DNA from: a virus
Length of the DNA: 35,635 nucleotides
Strand: one strand, 5' to 3'
Virus record (IMG/VR): IMGVR_UViG_3300044993_000064
Location: 1 to 35,635 of that record
Shown here: positions 31,764-35,635 of the stretch, piece by piece
How the letters are laid out: every line of letters begins with the position of its first letter
Numbering within the stretch: position 1 is the first letter of the stretch
Program-made: the position numbers and the translations under genes
Notes under the pieces: model-generated
Seen by the model: only the letters and a program-made list of their open reading frames with translations
Told to the model about the DNA's origin: nothing
Database searches by the model: none

Positions 31764-32420
31764 TCATTTCCCAAACCGCGGATAAGACCATGACTGCGCA
31801 CCTGCCATGCCTTGTTTTGCAAGCCCAGCGTATTTCCCTATTGCTGAGCGGAAACGCTTGAGGTGGTACTGCGCACGAATTAAATCAGAGTACGCCTTTG
31901 CTGGATGACTGTAGAGCCTTCCAAGCGTTCCATCGAGCAACGCGTCATAGTGATGACTCGCCGCAATTTGGGGTAGTGTGGTTACGGTCTGCTTTGGCGT
32001 TAGCGCCACGTAAAATGTAAGAGCATCCTCGACCGTCGTTTTCGGCACCGGCCATAGGCATACATGATCAGCACCATCAAGCCAGTAACCGAGTACAGAA
32101 GTTGAGTCGTCTTTTGGCGGCTTACGATAAATCGCAGGAAGCGGGTTTCCGCTAAGCTCTACACCAAGAACTCGTACGATATTTGCGTACGCATCGTACG
32201 GAGACATGACGTACCGCTTTTTATCAGCCGTCAAGTCTCGTGGCCCTATCACTACGCGCCACGCAGTGCTTTGTTCGTAAAACTCACGCGCTGCGAGTAT
32301 AAGTTCGCGCTTTACAACCTTCTGATTAGCGCCGGGAATCCGGGGCAATAGATCTTTCAGCCACGTCGACAGCGTGACATTACATTCATGCCCAGAAGCT
32401 TCAACGAGGATATCTTCCAC
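31764..32420 (-). CDS. Putative head-tail adaptor / tail protein
   Basis: 218 residues from a GTG with AGGAGC upstream. The text WLKDLLPRIPGANQKVVKRELILAAREFYEQSTAWRVVIGP resembles the helical start of podovirus adaptor-type tail proteins, followed by beta segments (YANIVRVLGVELSGNPLP, LTFYVALTPKQ) and the end QMLLDGTLGRLYSHPAKAYSD-like helix-turn (HHYDALLDGTLGRLYSHP). T7 gp11-like adaptors show the same layout: helix bundle, barrel, helix bundle. It belongs to the head-to-tail set of genes after the terminator. The call rests on layout and context. Confidence 0.6.
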   Translation of the reverse strand: MEDILVEASGHECNVTLSTWLKDLLPRIPGANQKVVKRELILAAREFYEQSTAWRVVIGPRDLTADKKRYVMSPYDAYANIVRVLGVELSGNPLPAIYRKPPKDDSTSVLGYWLDGADHVCLWPVPKTTVEDALTFYVALTPKQTVTTLPQIAASHHYDALLDGTLGRLYSHPAKAYSDLIRAQYHLKRFRSAIGKYAGLAKQGMAGAQSWSYPRFGK

Positions 32421-32429
32421 GTGCGCTCC

Positions 32430-32846
32430 TTACAAACCCACGAGCATGCGCCTAAACTCGCCCATCAAAGTTATGGCGCGCCCATCATTCGTAAATTCGT
32501 CCTCGACAAGCTCGCCGCTTGCAGCAACGAAATACACGAGAGGTAGATAGAACTGCATCGGCAAGTCGAACTCTGCTGAAAGAGCTACCTGCCCATCCTC
32601 GATCTCGTCTATTTCGTCAGGATCGTCGTCTGGATCAGGATCAGTCGTGACGATTTCCGGGACAATGATCTTGTCCGTGTCGTCATCAAACCGGTCCCAA
32701 AAAGCATCGGGCCGCAAGCGCGCAAGCTCTTGCAACCCTCGATTCAACTTTGCCAGTAACGCGGTATTCGTGTACCGGTAGGGGGTGTCACTGTCTTGAA
32801 GAAGAACTCGCGCCTCATCAAGAATGTTTTGGTAAGTCTTAGCCAT
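32430..32846 (-). CDS. Putative phage adaptor protein (DUF6682-like)
   Basis: I start at 32846 (MAKTYQNILDEARVLLQD; GGGGG eight bases upstream). The longer frame from 32891 would begin in the terminator stem. 138 residues: RVLLQDSDTPYRYTNTALLAKLNRGLQELARLRPDAFWDRF, then an acidic run (DPDPDDDPDEIDEIED, about residues 68-83), then FDLPMQFYLPLVYFVAASGELVEDEF and a final helix. This matches the layout of a small family of phage adaptor proteins (LLxDxxxxRYTxxxLLxxxNxGLxExxRxRPD). It is the first gene after the capsid terminator. Confidence 0.7.
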   Translation of the reverse strand: MAKTYQNILDEARVLLQDSDTPYRYTNTALLAKLNRGLQELARLRPDAFWDRFDDDTDKIIVPEIVTTDPDPDDDPDEIDEIEDGQVALSAEFDLPMQFYLPLVYFVAASGELVEDEFTNDGRAITLMGEFRRMLVGL

Positions 32847-32856
32847 CCAGACCCCC

Positions 32857-32889
32857 AAAAGCCCCCGAGACCATACAGGTCTCGGGGGC
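32857..32889 (-). terminator. Strong intrinsic terminator after capsid gene
   Basis: A perfect 12-bp inverted repeat, GCCCCCGAGACC at 32861-32872 and GGTCTCGGGGGC at 32878-32889, with a five-base loop. On the minus strand the stem is followed by TTTT and then a G run. It lies 26 bases past the capsid stop and ends 11 bases before the next gene's start. Four T only suggests partial read-through. Confidence 0.85.
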
Positions 32890-32915
32890 ATCAGGCCAAC
32901 TCAGAAGTCAGGCGA

Positions 32916-33905
32916 TTACTCGCCCTTCTTCACGATCGCACGGCCCATCGCAACGCCGTTCACAACCTTGCGACCATAGACCTGAAGGCCACGGAGCAGG
33001 TTCGAGAACGAGCGCTCAGAGCGCACCGTCTCCAGCTTGGTGAACTGCGACGCAAACGTCAGAGCGGCCGGTACACCGAAGAACACCGGGTACTCGTCGC
33101 TGTAGACGCCCAGCTGCGGCAGGTTGTTGGACAGGTAGAGCGTGAAGCGATCCACCATGCCCAGACGCCCGTTGCGCAGCATCGAGGTGCCGTCGCCAGC
33201 GAGCGAGGCATCGCGCAGCTCAGACTTCTTGATCATCGACGCCATCCACGCCGGGATCACGACGTAGCGGCCCGTCTCCGGCAGGTTCTGCTCGTCGAGC
33301 ACCTGACCCAGATTGACGAGGAAGTCGACGACAGCCTGCGAAGTAGAGTCCGACACACCAGTACCGGCGCCCTCTTTGGCCGCAGCGATAAACTGCGGTG
33401 AGCCAACAACGCCAAGACGGATGTCGCCCGAGATCGCACCAGCGGCCAAACCGCGGTTTGCTGAGTTGATGTCGGTCGTGGACGACAGATAGGTCAGAAC
33501 CTCACTGTCGATCGCGATCTTCATCTGCTCAGTTGCGTCCTCCGCCCAGATATCCATAAGCTGGATATCCGACTGGATCTCCATCACGTCGTCGAGCGCA
33601 AGGTTAAAGTACTTCGCCCTGTCAATCTGCAGCTCGACGATGTTGCTCGACGGACGCTGAACCGCAAGGTCCATGTTCGCCTGATAATCAGCAATCGTGA
33701 TCGTCGGACGCGTACGAATCTTTACCGTGTCGCCCTGATTGCGGATCTCGCCTTCGTAGTCCGTATTGGCAATGGCCGAAAAGACCGTCGCCTTGTAGAA
33801 CTTCTCAATGAGTTTGCCTGACCAAATCTCAGGGATGAACGTACCAGCATAAGCCGGTGATGGGTTACTACCAGCCCACGGTGTACCTACAATAGGAAAT
33901 GGCAT
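32916..33905 (-). CDS. Major capsid protein
   Basis: 329 residues; ATG with CAGGAG upstream. The typical podovirus coat pattern is readable: FIPEIWSGKLIEKFYKATVFSAIANTDYEGEI, GDTVKIRTRPTITIADYQ, then LQIDRAKYFNLALDDVMEIQSDI and MKIAIDSEVLTYL (the spine helix region), and a C-terminal part with RSERSFSNLLRGLQVYGRKVV. This is an HK97-fold coat family. Position after the scaffold gene, and its own terminator, agree. Codon use looks even and GC-rich compared with the fibre genes, as in highly expressed genes. Confidence 0.93.
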   Translation of the reverse strand: MPFPIVGTPWAGSNPSPAYAGTFIPEIWSGKLIEKFYKATVFSAIANTDYEGEIRNQGDTVKIRTRPTITIADYQANMDLAVQRPSSNIVELQIDRAKYFNLALDDVMEIQSDIQLMDIWAEDATEQMKIAIDSEVLTYLSSTTDINSANRGLAAGAISGDIRLGVVGSPQFIAAAKEGAGTGVSDSTSQAVVDFLVNLGQVLDEQNLPETGRYVVIPAWMASMIKKSELRDASLAGDGTSMLRNGRLGMVDRFTLYLSNNLPQLGVYSDEYPVFFGVPAALTFASQFTKLETVRSERSFSNLLRGLQVYGRKVVNGVAMGRAIVKKGE

Positions 33906-33937
33906 GTTTGATTACTCCTGAAAAAGTACGGTTCGCG

Positions 33938-34996
33938 TTAGCGAATACGCCCTTCGACCTGCGCTTTGAAGATGTCCTGTTCGATCTTCTTGGCATCATC
34001 TGGACGCTTCGCGTATTTCCCCGCACTGAGATCAGAATAAAATTTCTGAATCTCGGGGCGGGTCCAAATCCGCTTACCGGCTCCTTCCTGAGCGCCTGCT
34101 GTCCCCTGCTTCGGAGCACCGGGGGCCGTCAGCGAGCTTAGCGAAACTTGTGGTGCAGACTGATCTGCAGCAAGTGGCGTGGTCGCAGACGGGGTCACAG
34201 CCGCGTTTTCCCTTAGATAGCCTTCAAAAAACGCAACAACGCGCGGTCCGTCATTGCGCTGATATGCAATGTTGAGAAGAGTGCCGCGCTTCTGTCCAGA
34301 AAACGGATCGACTTGATCCAGCCACTCGATAAAATTCGGATCGACATCGAGCTGCTGCCAAGTCGGTACACGTTCCGTAAGAAGCCGGTGTACTTTCTCG
34401 CGCTCAGTCTCTTCGACCTTGCGCGCTGCAGTCGAGACTTGCGCCTCAACTTCCTGAACCTTTTTTGCGACCGGCGTAATTGTGTTTGCAATACGCTGGT
34501 CGACATCTGGCACGACAGCTTCACGAGCTGCGCGCTTCACAAAATCGTAAAGGTCCGCGCCAAACTCGGCGACTTCTTCGTCGCGTACAAGCTTAGATAC
34601 GGACGGCTTTTGCTGCGGCTCCTGCTGCGGTGGCATAGTCGATAGCAAACGCTGTGTAGCCGCCAACTGATCAGCAAGCTGCCGAATCTGAAGCGACTGC
34701 TCTTTGATTTGATCTTGAAGCCGAGGAACCTCCGCGTTGTACTTGCCCTGAAGCACCCGGTACCGCTGCTCCCAATCAGTTGGTGCGGTAGGTGCGGTAG
34801 GTGCGGTAGGTGCGGTAGGTGCGGTAGGTGCGGCAGTGGGCTCAGTAGAAGCGGCAGTAGGCTCGGCAGAAGCGGTGGGTGCGGTCGTGTTTTCAGTAGA
34901 CGACTCCGCAGCAGCTTTCTGCGCTTTGGCGTATTCCTCAGCGATCTGATTTGCGCGGTCGATCTGTTTGCGAACGGAGCTTGGGAGAGCACTCAT
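33938..34996 (-). CDS. Scaffold protein
   Basis: 352 residues. Residues 30-75 are a Thr/Ala/Pro linker with an APT tandem repeat, 76-130 form a coiled coil (YRVLQGKYNAEVPRLQDQIKEQSLQIRQLADQL), 170-200 another helix pair, and the C terminus is basic (KRPDDAKKIEQDIFKAQVEGRIR). A helical, low-complexity protein directly before the major capsid gene with a basic end is the standard form of a phage scaffold: it guides procapsid building and leaves. No protease domain is seen. A short inverted repeat (33932-33945) covers its stop codon. Confidence 0.85.
   Translation of the reverse strand: MSALPSSVRKQIDRANQIAEEYAKAQKAAAESSTENTTAPTASAEPTAASTEPTAAPTAPTAPTAPTAPTAPTDWEQRYRVLQGKYNAEVPRLQDQIKEQSLQIRQLADQLAATQRLLSTMPPQQEPQQKPSVSKLVRDEEVAEFGADLYDFVKRAAREAVVPDVDQRIANTITPVAKKVQEVEAQVSTAARKVEETEREKVHRLLTERVPTWQQLDVDPNFIEWLDQVDPFSGQKRGTLLNIAYQRNDGPRVVAFFEGYLRENAAVTPSATTPLAADQSAPQVSLSSLTAPGAPKQGTAGAQEGAGKRIWTRPEIQKFYSDLSAGKYAKRPDDAKKIEQDIFKAQVEGRIR
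34782..34835 (-). repeat. 9-bp tandem repeat (six units) in scaffold gene
   Basis: Five exact units GGTGCGGTA (plus strand) from 34782 to 34826 and a sixth with one change (34827-34835). On the coding strand each unit gives Ala-Pro-Thr. It codes the flexible linker before the coiled coil. Being a multiple of three, slippage would not shift the frame. Confidence 0.95.
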
Positions 34997-35011
34997 GTGT
35001 ATTCTCGCGGG

Positions 35012-35236
35012 TTACTTGAATTTGATAAGCGTGTCAGGAGCCGTACGAATCGTCTCAAGCACCGCTTCGCAGTAAAGGGCCTCGCCCTGCGCCCTATGGC
35101 ACGGAGCCCCTTCTGACCGCAACGAGAGCTTGACCGCGTTCAGCATGTCTTCCTGTATCGCCTCGACGAAAACCTTGAAGTCCGAGTTACCGCGCAGGTT
35201 CGTCAGCGCCTGCGTGAGTTCCTTAGTCGGTTTCAC
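35012..35236 (-). CDS. Small conserved phage protein of capsid region
   Basis: 74 residues from a GTG that directly follows the stop of the upstream gene. KELTQALTNLRGNSDFKVFVEAIQEDMLNAVKLSL is helical; the second half has two Cys and AVLETIRTAPDTLIKF. It lies between the partial edge gene and the scaffold, where podoviruses often carry one or two tiny genes of unknown role. No known motif. Confidence 0.65.
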   Translation of the reverse strand: MKPTKELTQALTNLRGNSDFKVFVEAIQEDMLNAVKLSLRSEGAPCHRAQGEALYCEAVLETIRTAPDTLIKFK

Positions 35237-35452
35237 TCAGCCACCGGCTTTGTGCTTACCGCCACCGTGTCCCATCGAAACGCCAGACGTCCGATCGATC
35301 GGCAGATCGCGGTTGCCCTTCGTATCGCCGATGAACTTGCTGCTGGGGCGACCGGCATGGCCTTCACCGGAACCGCCGTGGTTCATCTGGGTGAGGTTGT
35401 GATTCATGTCACGATTGCCCTTTGTGTCGCCAATGAACTTACTGCCCTTCAT
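35237..35452 (-). CDS. Small basic phage protein with KFIGDTKGNRD repeats
   Basis: I start at the ATG at 35452 (MKGSKFIGD; AGGAGAG about eight bases upstream); the frame could begin 13 codons earlier at 35491. 71 residues: two copies of SKFIGDTKGNRD separated by a Gly/His/Asn-rich segment (MNHNLTQMNHGGSGEGHAG), and a Gly/His end (SMGHGGGKHKAGG). Composition points to a disordered, polar protein. No family is recognised. It sits between the edge gene and the 74-residue gene without a gap. Confidence 0.6.
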   Translation of the reverse strand: MKGSKFIGDTKGNRDMNHNLTQMNHGGSGEGHAGRPSSKFIGDTKGNRDLPIDRTSGVSMGHGGGKHKAGG

Positions 35453-35530
35453 GTATGAAACTCTCCTAGCACGTGTGTGGAGGGGAACCATGTAATTCGG
35501 AGCGTACCCGAATCGGAGACTATTGACAAA

Positions 35531-35635
35531 TCAGCACTTGTGGTTCTTGACCAGCTTCGACGCCTTGCCACGGGAGACATACCCCCCGTCCTTGTAGCCG
35601 CGCACAGCCTTACGCTCGATATCGTCGATCTGCTT
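35531..35635 (-). CDS. C-terminal end of a phage gene cut by window edge
   Basis: Reading leftwards from base 35635 the frame gives 34 residues, starting KQIDDIERKAVRGYKDGG and ending VKNHKC, then TGA at 35533-35531. Basic end with a YKDGGYVSRGKASKLVK motif seen in small phage proteins near portal genes. The gene starts outside the window. The 78 bases between it and the next gene hold only a weak inverted repeat (35495-35513). Confidence 0.6.
   Translation of the reverse strand, partial: KQIDDIERKAVRGYKDGGYVSRGKASKLVKNHKC

Noticed and set aside
32847-32891. Longer start at 32891 for the adaptor gene
   Set aside because: It would translate through the terminator hairpin; the start at 32846 has a GGGGG site and the family's usual N terminus.
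33932-33945. TTCGC-GTTA-GCGAA hairpin at the scaffold stop, followed on the minus strand by CCGTAC and TTTTT
   Set aside because: Five-base stem and six bases between stem and T run; too weak to call a terminator next to the highly expressed capsid gene.
35495-35513. ATTCGG...CCGAAT inverted repeat between the edge gene and the KFIGDTKGNRD gene; TTGTCA and TACGCT nearby as a promoter
   Set aside because: Stem of six without T run; the -10 box matches in three positions only.
1-35635. tRNA genes, CRISPR arrays, insertion sequences, integrase or att sites
   Set aside because: No cloverleaf-like segments, spaced direct repeats of CRISPR type, transposase motifs or integrase motifs were noticed on reading; the HNH gene is the only mobile-type element candidate.

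Overview
The window is a 35.6 kb piece of a lytic-looking tailed bacteriophage genome with the gene content of a podovirus. It holds a major capsid protein, scaffold, adaptor and fibre genes, a GH108 endolysin with a GTA-type holin, and three large genes in the place of ejection (internal virion) proteins. There is no tail sheath, no tape-measure gene of siphovirus type, and no integrase or repressor. The lysis genes (GH108 muramidase, 3-TM holin, membrane protein with the shape of an inner-membrane spanin) point to a Gram-negative host. Gene style recalls Bcep22-like podoviruses of Proteobacteria, but this is a judgement from reading alone. Portal, terminase, DNA polymerase and RNA polymerase genes are not in the window and should lie outside it.

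Layout. Positions 1-8535 are on the + strand and form the early/replication block: an Ala-rich Imm-5-like protein cut by the window edge, three small coiled-coil genes joined by ATGA overlaps, a Cas4/RecB-like PD-(D/E)XK nuclease with a four-cysteine set, a VRR-NUC nuclease, a SNF2-type helicase, a conserved phage protein, a possible zinc/ssDNA-binding protein with an acidic 60-bp-repeat tail, a strong hairpin, and a 964-residue primase-helicase (AEP-like N terminus, DUF927/SF6-like ATPase).

From 8471 to the right end everything is on the - strand, so the late operon is transcribed from right to left and converges on the early block at about 8.5 kb. Reading in transcription order: a partial gene at the window edge, two small conserved genes, scaffold, major capsid protein, a strong intrinsic terminator, adaptor/head-tail genes (32.8-30.8 kb), three fibre-like proteins that share one N-terminal domain, further tail/fibre proteins (28.7-23.5 kb), a small repeat protein, a candidate sigma70 promoter, the lysis cassette, a GNAT acetyltransferase, and three ejection-type proteins of 344, 585 and 2,899 residues. 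The 2,899-residue protein fills almost a quarter of the window, carries a PLxRFG motif and an HEXXH peptidase-like motif, and is the most striking object here. Downstream of it lie four or five small genes: a short cytosolic protein, a secreted and a non-secreted Ig/FN3-like protein that share a C-terminal tag, a 39-residue membrane protein and an HNH nuclease.

Genes are packed with 1-40 bp overlaps or gaps of a few bases. No stretch over 300 bases is free of genes; the longer gaps (5555-5640, 23208-23276, 32847-32915, 35453-35530) are described where they hold something.
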